The position numbers and the translations under genes are program-made. The notes under the pieces were generated by a model. That model searched no databases and was not told the origin of the DNA. It worked only from the letters and a program-made list of their open reading frames with translations. From positions 1 through 36,402 of the forward strand of contig CAJTQA010000036.1 in NCBI GenBank assembly GCA_910578455.1: a stretch of 36,402 nt of DNA, in the 5' to 3' direction. Shown piece after piece: positions 1 through 8,100 of this stretch. Every line of letters begins with the position of its first letter. Within the stretch, counting starts at the first letter, position 1. The DNA is from an uncultured Dorea sp. GTDB lineage: Bacteria; Bacillota; Clostridia; Lachnospirales; Lachnospiraceae.

Positions 1-143
1 GGAAAGGGGTAAAGCTATCTGGTATTGTTCTTTTTCTTAAGTTAATGACATTGCGATTTTTCAACATTATTTATGCATTTGTAAGTTACGTGTCAGTTAC
101 CCATAATGATTTATAAAATCACACGATGATTTTTATAAGATTT

Positions 144-710
144 TTACTCCATATCTGCCATAAATTTTTCATACCACTTCGGCACATTATGCGAAACCCT
201 AACCGGGTTTCCATTCTTATATATTGCAAACCTGCGAAATTCTATTGTGTTATCATAGAATACTGCCAGATTGCTTTCCGGCAAAACTTTTTTCAAATTA
301 TCAAATGTCTCCACAAATCTTCTTTCTATATCCTGCTCTGCAATACCATGACCGCCCTGTTTTATACGCCTGGCTACTCTTTCTTTTGCAATATCTGCAT
401 TCTCAACCCCGATATAATGCAGTTCGATAAAATATCCTCTTTTCTTTGCTTTTGCTATATTGCTTAAAATGGATTTCCCACATAATGTAGTCTCCTGATT
501 AAATGTAATGCCCTCATCAAAATACCTGGCAATTTTCCTTACCGCCATTTTTCCCGCAGCCATAACGTCAATCATATTTCTCCAATCGCCAAATTCTCTC
601 AATATTTCATCTGTATTCACTCTTGGTATGTCATGCAGACTTTGCAATGACTGATACAAAGTTGATTTACCTGCCCCATTGACTCCTGCTACTAAAATAT
701 ATTTTTTCAC
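144..710 (-). CDS. Zeta-toxin-like P-loop kinase (188 aa)
   Basis: A small P-loop NTPase of the zeta toxin / COG4185 predicted-kinase group. The Walker A motif GVNGAGKST is at residues 9-17. Asp34 lies in an NTDE motif, QETT is at 72-75, and a GGH motif at 119-121 follows an Arg-rich helix (RVARR), a pattern typical of this group. Known zeta toxins phosphorylate UDP-N-acetylglucosamine and block cell wall synthesis; the substrate here is not visible in the sequence. At 188 residues it is shorter than PezT or zeta (about 250-290). The start is GTG, overlapping by one base the stop of a 59-residue gene upstream (TAGTG), so translation is probably coupled. It could be a toxin or a housekeeping kinase; the tiny overlapping partner favours a toxin-antitoxin module. 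Confidence 0.8.
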   Translation of the reverse strand: MKKYILVAGVNGAGKSTLYQSLQSLHDIPRVNTDEILREFGDWRNMIDVMAAGKMAVRKIARYFDEGITFNQETTLCGKSILSNIAKAKKRGYFIELHYIGVENADIAKERVARRIKQGGHGIAEQDIERRFVETFDNLKKVLPESNLAVFYDNTIEFRRFAIYKNGNPVRVSHNVPKWYEKFMADME

Positions 711-889
711 TAAAAGAGATTCCTTTCGATTACCTGCCTCTGCTTCTTTTGCAGAAGAAAATCACCAACCATTTCATAAAAATTTCTTTGTTCTTCTGTT
801 TCGGCCTCCAGTACAAGCTGTAAAGTGTCTTCCGGCTGCAGTTTTTGTATATCTTCATAGATTTTTTCATACTTTTTAACATCACACAT
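710..889 (-). CDS. Small acidic protein upstream of the zeta-like kinase, candidate antitoxin (59 aa)
   Basis: A short open frame starting ATG at 889, with a strong GGAGG site 7 bases upstream. It begins MCDVKKYEKIYEDIQ, is rich in Glu, Lys and Gln and predicted mostly helical, and ends in a basic tail (QKKQRQVIERNLF). The TAG stop shares its G with the GTG start of the kinase gene. It is too small for a helix-turn-helix domain and has no match that I recognise. By position, size and charge it is a candidate antitoxin or partner of the downstream kinase, as epsilon is for zeta, but no sequence likeness to epsilon or PezA is claimed. The promoter at 925-953 would drive both genes. Confidence 0.72.
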   Translation of the reverse strand: MCDVKKYEKIYEDIQKLQPEDTLQLVLEAETEEQRNFYEMVGDFLLQKKQRQVIERNLF

Positions 890-924
890 AACAACACCTC
901 CATAGTTCGTATTACATTAAATTT

Positions 925-953
925 ATTATACCCCTATTCTCTTGAAAAGTTAA
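925..953 (-). promoter_or_regulatory. Sigma-A promoter of the zeta-like pair
   Basis: On the minus strand, -35 TTAACT (953-948), a 17-base spacer and -10 TATAAT (930-925). It lies between the rpsI terminator and the GGAGG site of the 59-residue gene, so the pair has its own promoter just after the ribosomal operon. Confidence 0.6.
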
Positions 954-984
954 GATAAAAACTCCGCAGGAAAACCTGCGGAGT
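953..984 (-). terminator. Intrinsic terminator of rplM-rpsI
   Basis: A perfect 10-base-pair stem ACTCCGCAGG / CCTGCGGAGT with a four-base loop (961-984), followed on the minus strand by TTTTATCTT. It sits 32 bases past the rpsI stop. Confidence 0.9.
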
Positions 985-1015
985 CCATATTCTTGAATCT
1001 GTATAATTTTTCTGC

Positions 1016-1408
1016 CTATCGCTTGCTAAACTGCGGAGCCCTACGAGCTGACTTAAGACCGTATTTCTTACGCTCTTTCATACGTGGGTCACGAGTCAGG
1101 TATCCTGCCTTTTTAAGTATCGGCCTGTAATCTGCGTCTGCCTCAAGAAGCGCTCTGGAGATGCCATGGCGGATCGCTCCTGCCTGTCCGGTATATCCGC
1201 CGCCCTTTACATTAACAAGAACATCGAACTTGCCCTCTGTCTCTGTAAGCGCCAACGGCTGACGAACGATAACCTTCAGGGTCTCAAGCCCGAGGTATTC
1301 GTCAATGCTTCTTCCATTTATCGTGATGTTGCCTGTACCTGCTGTCAAATATACTCTTGCAACTGATTTTTTTCTTCTTCCTGTTCCATAAAATCTTGCT
1401 TTAGCCAC
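1016..1408 (-). CDS. rpsI: 30S ribosomal protein S9
   Basis: A 130-residue protein with the full S9 pattern: an N-terminal YGTGRRKKSVARV block, a central GGGYTGQAGAIRHGISRAL segment, and the conserved basic tail SARRAPQFSKR that reaches the P-site tRNA in the 30S subunit. The start is GTG at 1408, with AAAGGAGG about 8 bases upstream. It follows rplM after 26 bases, the usual rplM-rpsI order in bacteria, and is closed by the hairpin at 961-984. Length and ends match the family. Confidence 0.98.
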   Translation of the reverse strand: MAKARFYGTGRRKKSVARVYLTAGTGNITINGRSIDEYLGLETLKVIVRQPLALTETEGKFDVLVNVKGGGYTGQAGAIRHGISRALLEADADYRPILKKAGYLTRDPRMKERKKYGLKSARRAPQFSKR

Positions 1409-1434
1409 TGTAATATCCTCCTTTCAACCTCTCC

Positions 1435-1863
1435 CTAAAATTTCAGCTCTATCGGTTTCTGAGCCTGCTGCTTGTGATCCGGTCCGGCATATACGAACAG
1501 TTTCTTATGCATCTGCCTTCCCAAAGGTCCTTTCGGGAGCATACCCTTTACGGCGAGCTCAATTACTTTTTCAGGTTTCTTATCCATCATCTCTGCCAGC
1601 GTAGTCTCTCTCATGCCGCCTACATACTCGGAGTGATTGTAGTAAATCTTCTGGTTCATCTTTTTGCCTGTTACTTTAACTTTCTCAGCGTTTACAACAA
1701 TTACATAATCGCCTGTATCTACATGCGGTGTGAATTCCGGCTTGTTCTTTCCTCTTAAAACCCTGGCTACTTCAGATGACAAACGTCCTAATGTGCATCC
1801 GGCAGCGTCAACTACATACCATTTCTTCTCAACCTTATCTGGATTTGCCATATAAGTTTTCAT
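1435..1863 (-). CDS. rplM: 50S ribosomal protein L13
   Basis: L13, 142 residues from the ATG at 1863 (MKTYMANPDKVEKKWYVVDA). The family signature DAAGCTLGRLSSEVARVLRGK begins near residue 18, and the C-terminal region has MLPKGPLGRQMHKKL. An open frame continues upstream to 2001, but this start is preceded by GGAGGG at a good distance, and the upstream codons fall in the promoter and 5' leader. L13 is an early-assembling 23S rRNA binding protein. It is first gene of a two-gene operon with rpsI. Confidence 0.98.
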   Translation of the reverse strand: MKTYMANPDKVEKKWYVVDAAGCTLGRLSSEVARVLRGKNKPEFTPHVDTGDYVIVVNAEKVKVTGKKMNQKIYYNHSEYVGGMRETTLAEMMDKKPEKVIELAVKGMLPKGPLGRQMHKKLFVYAGPDHKQQAQKPIELKF

Positions 1864-1966
1864 TGGTTTCCCTCCTGTTAAATCATTCATAATAATATAA
1901 TCAACTCTATTGGAATCAGCAAACCTCCGGGGCTTTGGTGATCTGCTGTTTCTCCTTTCGTCATAC
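1864..1966 (-). promoter_or_regulatory. rplM 5' leader, possible L13 autoregulatory element
   Basis: About 100 transcribed bases lie between the promoter and the rplM start, more than a ribosome binding site needs. The segment can form a hairpin: CAGCA (1948-1944) with TGCTG (1921-1917), and an inner ACC/GGT pairing. L13 leaders that bind the protein are known in Bacillales. Whether this belongs to that class is inference from position and length. Confidence 0.35.
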
Positions 1967-1972
1967 TGCCTC

Positions 1973-2001
1973 ATTATATTATATGGGTCTTTGCGTGTCA
2001 A
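1973..2001 (-). promoter_or_regulatory. Consensus sigma-A promoter of rplM-rpsI
   Basis: Minus strand: -35 TTGACA (2001-1996), exactly 17 bases, then -10 TATAAT (1978-1973). Both hexamers are perfect, as expected for a strongly expressed ribosomal operon. Confidence 0.9.
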
Positions 2002-2056
2002 CCATTTTCCCCCAATTTTTTCGTCGGATAATCTGTTTTTTCTGTCTTTCCTGTGC

Positions 2057-2062
2057 TATAAT
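2057..2062 (+). promoter_or_regulatory. -10 box upstream of the MATE gene
   Basis: A perfect TATAAT on the plus strand, 75 bases before the MATE start. The -35 region (about 2034-2039, TGTTTT) is poor. It runs divergently from the rplM promoter. Transcripts would include the hairpin at 2089-2104. Confidence 0.45.
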
Positions 2063-2088
2063 ACTTTCATCCAGCAAAAGAACCTACG

Positions 2089-2111
2089 CCCCTGTACGCA
2101 GGGGTTTTATT
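2089..2111 (+). terminator. Intrinsic terminator inside the MATE leader (candidate attenuator)
   Basis: Stem CCCCTG / CAGGGG with loop TACG (2089-2104), followed by TTTTATT. The T-run is on the plus strand only. No plus-strand gene lies upstream, so the hairpin falls between the -10 box at 2057 and the MATE start, where it would cut short the MATE transcript. Confidence 0.55.
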
Positions 2112-2137
2112 ATGTGTTATCACCGGAGGAATGAATC

Positions 2138-3475
2138 ATGCATAAAAATGTAGACCTGTTAAACGGCCCGGTCCTGCCGTCTCTTACCCGCCTTGCGCTG
2201 CCTATTATGGCAACCTCGCTAATCCAGATGGCATACAACTTAACCGACATGATATGGATCGGGCGCATCGGCAGCGGAGCCGTCGCGTCCGTCGGAGCCG
2301 CCGGAATGTTCATGTGGCTTTCTAACGGGCTTGCATCCCTTGCAAAAATGGGCGGCCAGGTAAACGTGGGACATTCTTTCGGAGCCAAACGCCCTGACGA
2401 GGCTGCCGGATATGCCGCCTGCGCGCTTCAGCTTACTGCTTTTTTCGGGATTTTATTCGGAGCCGTATGCGTCCTGTTTTCCGCGCCCCTTATCGGTTTT
2501 TTCAATCTCAGCAGCCCCTCTGTCATAGCAGATGCCCGTGGGTATCTGCAGATTACATGCGGGCTTGTTGTTTTTTCTTTCCTTAACCAAACCTTTGCAG
2601 GCATATTTACTGCTATAGGGAACAGCAGATCCGCCTTTTTGGCCACAACCAGCGGGCTCGCCGTAAATATCGTTTTAGACCCGGCGCTGATCTTCGGCAT
2701 CGGCCCATTTCCGGAGATGGAAGTTATGGGCGCCGCGATCGCAACGGTAGCCGCCCAGTCAATTGTTACCCTGCTCTTTCTGTACCACGCCGCAAAAGAC
2801 CGGCTTATCTTTAATAATGTACGCATTATGCAAAAACCGGACATTAGACAGATAGCCTCCATAATTCGGATCGGCATTCCCACCTCGGCGCAAAATATGA
2901 TCTTCACAAGCATTTCTATGGTCATCGCCCGGTTTGTCGCCGGGTACGGCGACGCAGCCGTTGCCGTCCAGAAGGTAGGCGCCCAGATAGAGTCCATCTC
3001 ATGGGTGACTGCAGAAGGATTTGCCGCAGCGATCAATTCCTTTACAGCGCAAAATTACGGCGCAGGCAACCGCAGCCGAATCCGTGAAGGATATTCCTGC
3101 GCTTTAGGCATCGTCCTGGTATGGGGCATTGTCTGCACGATGCTTTTAATGCTCACCCCTGCCCCGATTTTCCGCATTTTTATCAGAGAACCCGAGATTC
3201 TTCCCATGGGCGTCGATTATCTGGTAATCTTAGGGGTATCCCAGCTGTTCATGAGCGTTGAGATGATGACAGCGGGGGCATTTTCAGGCTTTGGGAAAAC
3301 CATTCCCCCCTCACTTGTCAGCATCCTGTTCACTGCTCTCCGGATTCCCATGGCACTTGCGCTCATCCACACCGCGCTTGCCCTCACCGGCATCTGGTGG
3401 AGCATTACAATATCCAGCATTTTGAAGGGCATCCTCTTATTTTTATGGTTTATCGCTTTCCTGAGAAAAGGATAG
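2138..3475 (+). CDS. MATE family multidrug/cation antiporter
   Basis: A 445-residue polytopic membrane protein of the MATE (MatE) family, NorM/MepA/DinF-like. It opens with the typical short amphipathic stretch LLNGPVLPSLTRLALPI, followed by about 12 hydrophobic segments in two halves; the second half restarts near residue 240 (IIRIGIPTSAQNMIF). Such proteins export cationic drugs or metabolites using Na+ or H+ gradients; the substrate cannot be told. The ATG at 2138 follows CGGAGG by 7 bases. The gene stands alone on the plus strand; the leader carries an intrinsic terminator. No terminator is seen before the next gene. Confidence 0.93.
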   Translation: MHKNVDLLNGPVLPSLTRLALPIMATSLIQMAYNLTDMIWIGRIGSGAVASVGAAGMFMWLSNGLASLAKMGGQVNVGHSFGAKRPDEAAGYAACALQLTAFFGILFGAVCVLFSAPLIGFFNLSSPSVIADARGYLQITCGLVVFSFLNQTFAGIFTAIGNSRSAFLATTSGLAVNIVLDPALIFGIGPFPEMEVMGAAIATVAAQSIVTLLFLYHAAKDRLIFNNVRIMQKPDIRQIASIIRIGIPTSAQNMIFTSISMVIARFVAGYGDAAVAVQKVGAQIESISWVTAEGFAAAINSFTAQNYGAGNRSRIREGYSCALGIVLVWGIVCTMLLMLTPAPIFRIFIREPEILPMGVDYLVILGVSQLFMSVEMMTAGAFSGFGKTIPPSLVSILFTALRIPMALALIHTALALTGIWWSITISSILKGILLFLWFIAFLRKG

Positions 3476-3495
3476 CGCGCCTGTGTTCTTTTTGT

Positions 3496-3545
3496 TATAA
3501 TGTTATTGGCAGTTTGCCTGAAACTATTAAAAAATTGCCTAAAAC
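3496..3545 (+). promoter_or_regulatory. Putative promoter -10 and 21-bp-spaced direct repeats before the GH13 gene
   Basis: A TATAAT is at 3496-3501, without a good -35. Just downstream are two near-identical 11-mers, TTGCCTGAAAC (3514-3524) and TTGCCTAAAAC (3535-3545), exactly 21 bases apart, so on the same face of the helix. They lie where a repressor could block the start of transcription. No regulator is known. Confidence 0.35.
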
Positions 3546-3571
3546 CATCAACTGTCAGGAGGAATATTAAC

Positions 3572-4885
3572 ATGTGGGTATATAACAGCGTATTTTATCA
3601 AATCTATCCTATCGGTTTCTGCGGCGCGCCCGTCCACAACGACGGCGAATGCGTTCCGCGCATACGGAAGCTTATGGACTGGTCGGAATATCTTGGGAAT
3701 CTGGGTGTGGACTCCATCCTTTTAAACCCGATATTTGAGTCCGACAATCACGGCTACGATACAAGGGATTTTCGGAAAATTGACTGCCGCCTCGGAACAA
3801 ATGAAGATTTTGCCGACGTGTGCGCCTCTCTTCATGAGCATAATGTAAAAATCGTGCTGGACGGTGTATTCAACCATGTGGGGCGCGGTTTCTGGGCTTT
3901 CCAGGATGTTTTAGAAAAACGGTGGGATTCGCCGTATAAGGACTGGTTCCATATAAATTTTGACGGGAACAGCTGCTATAACGACGGTTTCTGGTACGAG
4001 GGCTGGGAAGGCCATTTTGAACTTGTAAAGCTGAACCTTAAAAACCCTGCTGTCGTGGACTATCTGCTGGACTGCGTAAAATTCTGGGTGAGCGAATTTG
4101 ACATAGATGGGCTGCGCCTTGATGTTGCTTACAGCCTGGATCATGATTTCATGCGAAGGCTCCGCTCCTATACGCAGGAAATAAAGCCGGATTTTGCCCT
4201 CATCGGAGAAGTGCTGTTCGGCGATTATAATCTGATCGTCAACGATTCCATGCTCCACAGCTGTACCAACTACGAATGTTACAAAGGGCTTTATTCCAGT
4301 TTCAACTCCATGAACCTTTTTGAGATCGCACACTCTCTCCACCGGCAGTTCGGGGCAGACCAGTGGTGCATATACCGGGGCAAGCATCTTATGACATTTG
4401 CGGACAATCATGACGTCACAAGGCTTGCAAGCATCCTCACCAACAAAGAACACATTCCCCTCGCTTACGGGCTGATGCTCGGCATGCCGGGAATCCCGTG
4501 CCTTTATTATGGAAGCGAGTGGGGTCAGACCGGCGAGAAAGCCCCGGACAATGATTACGCCCTCCGACCATGCTTTGAAAAGCCTATGCCTAACGAGTTG
4601 ACGGATTATATCAAAAAGTTAATCGCTGTCCGCCAGAAAAGCGATGCTCTCTGCAGCGGCACATACAAAAATGTGGTCATCCAGAACCATCAGCTTGTAT
4701 TCTCCCGCAGCTCCGAAAAGGAACGGATCATCGTAGCCGTAAATGCAGCGGCGGACAGCTACACCGCATGGAATCAGGAATTAAACGGGAAAGCCTTAGA
4801 ACTTTTGTCCGGAGAAGAAGTAAACCTTGACGGTAAGCTGGAGCTGCCGCCATACAGCGTCCAGTATCTGAAACTTACCGAATAA
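3572..4885 (+). CDS. GH13 alpha-amylase-family glucosidase, cytoplasmic
   Basis: A 437-residue glycoside hydrolase of family 13 that acts on alpha-glucans or maltodextrins. The four conserved regions are present: DGVFNH (97-102), GLRLDVA with the nucleophile Asp184, the acid/base Glu213 in LIGEV, and FADNHD with Asp281. There is no signal peptide, so it should be cytosolic. It lacks the N-terminal CBM34-type domain of neopullulanases and is shorter than them. The ATG at 3572 (MWVYNSVFYQIYPIG) follows AGGAGG by 9 bases; an upstream in-frame Met at 3500 lacks a site and falls in the promoter. Exact substrate (cyclodextrin, maltodextrin or oligosaccharide) is not decidable. Confidence 0.9.
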   Translation: MWVYNSVFYQIYPIGFCGAPVHNDGECVPRIRKLMDWSEYLGNLGVDSILLNPIFESDNHGYDTRDFRKIDCRLGTNEDFADVCASLHEHNVKIVLDGVFNHVGRGFWAFQDVLEKRWDSPYKDWFHINFDGNSCYNDGFWYEGWEGHFELVKLNLKNPAVVDYLLDCVKFWVSEFDIDGLRLDVAYSLDHDFMRRLRSYTQEIKPDFALIGEVLFGDYNLIVNDSMLHSCTNYECYKGLYSSFNSMNLFEIAHSLHRQFGADQWCIYRGKHLMTFADNHDVTRLASILTNKEHIPLAYGLMLGMPGIPCLYYGSEWGQTGEKAPDNDYALRPCFEKPMPNELTDYIKKLIAVRQKSDALCSGTYKNVVIQNHQLVFSRSSEKERIIVAVNAAADSYTAWNQELNGKALELLSGEEVNLDGKLELPPYSVQYLKLTE

Positions 4886-5033
4886 AAGAAAAAGCCCTGC
4901 TTGCTTTTCCGTTATTATTTCTCTGTTAATGCCGAAATATATATTAGGGGAATCCATATTTTTCTTTTAGTTATATGCGTATTATCAAACGCAACATTCC
5001 TTTGATTTTCACATATTCTTATAGAAAAACTTC

Positions 5034-5062
5034 TTGATTCCCAATAACAGATATCTTATAAT
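5034..5062 (+). promoter_or_regulatory. Sigma-A promoter of the surface protein gene
   Basis: Plus strand -35 TTGATT (5034-5039), a 17-base spacer, -10 TATAAT (5057-5062). It lies in the AT-rich 274-base gap 4886-5159, about 100 bases before the start codon. Confidence 0.65.
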
Positions 5063-5159
5063 TAGTATATCTATTCATGCATAAATGCTTGTATAAAAAG
5101 CACATAACAATATGTTGGAACCAGTATAATTAATTAGTAAGTAAAAGAGGCGAGGAGAC

Positions 5160-8100
5160 ATGAAAACAAAAAAACTATTTCTAAAACTATTTTTGGCGGC
5201 ATTCTTTCTGGCTGGGTTTGTGCCGAAAGATGCGTCGGCCGTCAACGGGCAGACCGAGCTAAACATTTCGCAGGGAAATATCTATATCAGCGATGACAAA
5301 GTCGGGTATGGAGATGCCAGCGGCGTCACCGGAGGATTCGGCGTTAATGACAGAGGTTACACGATTACCGGTCCTTCCATTGGTGCCAGAACGATTACTA
5401 TAAATGTTTCAAATGGTGTCGATTTGTCTTTTGAGGACTTGGATATGAACGGCAATTGCCAGCTTATCGTTGAACATGGCAATGTTTCCGTAAAGCTTAT
5501 TGGAAACAATAACAGAATAGTAGCCACGGGTACGCATGCTGTAGAACTTAAGAGCGATTCTCAGCTCTCCTTTTCCGATGGGCAGATCGCAATATCCGGC
5601 GGCGTAGGAAAGGATGCCGTACATGGCGGGAGCCTTCTCATCAACAGCGGAACCGTTACCTTAAATAAATTTGGCACCGGTAAGCCCTTTAACGGTACTG
5701 CCGTTTTAATTTCAGGCGGTAAGTTAATCTGTTATGAAGACGGGCAAAAGACTCCTGTGGGTGAAGGCGTCATAATTCAGAACGGCGGAGAGATAATAGC
5801 CGCTGAATTGGCAGAAATCAATTATGAGACCGGCCAGATAATCAACATCCCGTCCTCTGTCACTACTGTCAAAATAAAGGGCGGATCCGGTGCAGATATA
5901 ACCGTTCCGTCAAACAAGGTCATTGACATTCAGGATGAACCTATCAATTGGTTTGGCCAGACCCTTATAATCGGCCGGCAGGAGTTGTACATTCCAGAAA
6001 GACCCAAGAAAGATCCCGGCATCAGGGTATCCAAGGATGAAACCGTCGCACTGGCAAATGACGGGGAACTTACAAACATCAACATGGAAACCATGGAATA
6101 TGTGGGGCCAATCGCCAACGAAATGGCTGACATGCAGGAGCTTGCAAAATACATAAAAGACAATCGTTTAAATTGGCAAGAGTTTACATCTGACACCAAA
6201 TCAGACTGTGCTCCTGGGTGGTACTATACACGATTAAAGTCCGATCCTATTAAAAAAGTTTTTGCAAGCAACCCCGTTCCATATGCAAAACAAATAAAGC
6301 AGGGAAAAGTTATAGATTTTGATTTGCCCGAAATCGAGGCTCCTTATGGCTATTCTCCAGCACCTAACGGTGCACTTACCGTAAATAATTATGGCAGTGA
6401 CTCCGTCACCATCAACCAGGTAAAACTTATGGACAGTACCGATAAATTTACCGTTACAAACGACAAAGGGGTAATCGTTAACGGAAGAGCCGACAAAAAC
6501 TCTCCTCCGGGAACTAACAGCAGTATAACCATAACTCCCGCAACAGACCTGGTTGTCGGCAAATATTCGGCGAAAATACAAATCGGCTACAAGATAGGCT
6601 CAGGAAATAATAAAACTACAGACGCCACTATTACTTTTGAAGTAACCAGAGCAGAGCAGAACGCTCCTACCGATACATTATCCGTAACCAAAATAACACA
6701 CAACAGCGCTACGTTAAACGGCATCTCAAAAAATCCAAATAACAAAGATTCCGACAGCGGCGTTGAATATTGCTATAGCGAGGACGGCGAATGGGATGAC
6801 AGCGCCAGGAGCGACAAGCCGGAATTCAGTAAAAAGCTAAAACCTGACACCACTTATTATTTTTTGGCGCGTTACAAACAGAGCAAAAATTATAAAGCCT
6901 CCGAACCGATTAAATCAGATCCTGTCAAAACAGACCCGGCAACTTATATTGACTTTGACACAGAGGAATTCGTGTTCCCATATGCAGAGCGCAAATACAC
7001 TGTCAGCGCAGGAAAGGGAACAGCTTCCCAGTCCATCACATCCGGCGTAGATAAAAGGAATAAAATTCCCAACAGCTTATTCGGAAAAACCGTATCCATT
7101 ACAGACACGGTGACTGACGGTTTACAAGAAGGGCTTGTAATTCCTAAAATTGCTAAAGCGCCTACTCCTGTCGCAGTTGATGAAAAATTTATCGGCGATA
7201 AAGGAGAAATCACAAAAGTCACAACAGCGATGGAATACCGCATGAAACTCGAGGACGGCAGCTGGGGGCAATGGCAGAATTGTCAGGATACCACTATTCC
7301 TCAAGCAGATCCAGGAACTTATCAAATACGAATCAGAGCTACCGACAAAGCTTTTGCCAGTGAAATAGCAGAAGTCACAGTTCACAAAGGGCCTTCCATA
7401 TCCGTTGACTTGCAGGGCAACGATTTTGAAGGAATCACTTATGGCACGACGCGTACAGGAAAAATCATCATTCAAAACCATGATACGATTCCTATAAAAA
7501 TTGAAGGCATGAAATTATCCGCGGAAGGATTCACAATTACGGAAGGCGCTACTACCATAGAGCCTGAAGCTATAACTGAATGGCAAATTCAGACGAAAGA
7601 AAAACTTAATGTCGGCACATATGAATCAGAGCTTATTGTCTCCTACAATGACAAGCCGGACGACGGTTCAGGAGATGGCAACCCGGATGACAGCAATCCG
7701 GACGACAACAATCCCGGCGGCAATCCGGATGACAATAATCCTGGCGGCAACCCGGATGACAATAATCCTGGCGGCAATCCGGATGACAATAATCCTGGCG
7801 GCAATCCGGATGACAATAATCCCGGCGGCAATCCAGATGACAACACCGGCGGCACTGGCGACAAAGATGATTCCGATCCGGACGCTCCTACCACTCGTGC
7901 CCAGGCGGCTGAGAGAGAAGGAACTGAAGAAGACGAAACAACAGGAGATGGGCAGGAACACATTCGCGAGACCTCTCCTATCGCCGTAAAAGCCACAGTC
8001 GTGAAAGCTACGCAGGATCCGCCTCCGGTTCCGGCAGAAAAGACAAAAACCGCTACCAGCATCACGCTTGAGACGATTCCTAACAGTCCGATAAGCGGGG

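Noticed and set aside
1435..2001. Longer rplM frame (188 aa)
   Set aside because: The upstream codons cover the promoter and leader; the ATG at 1863 has GGAGGG and gives a normal L13.
7689..7847. CRISPR array
   Set aside because: The repeats are contiguous, in frame and have no spacers.
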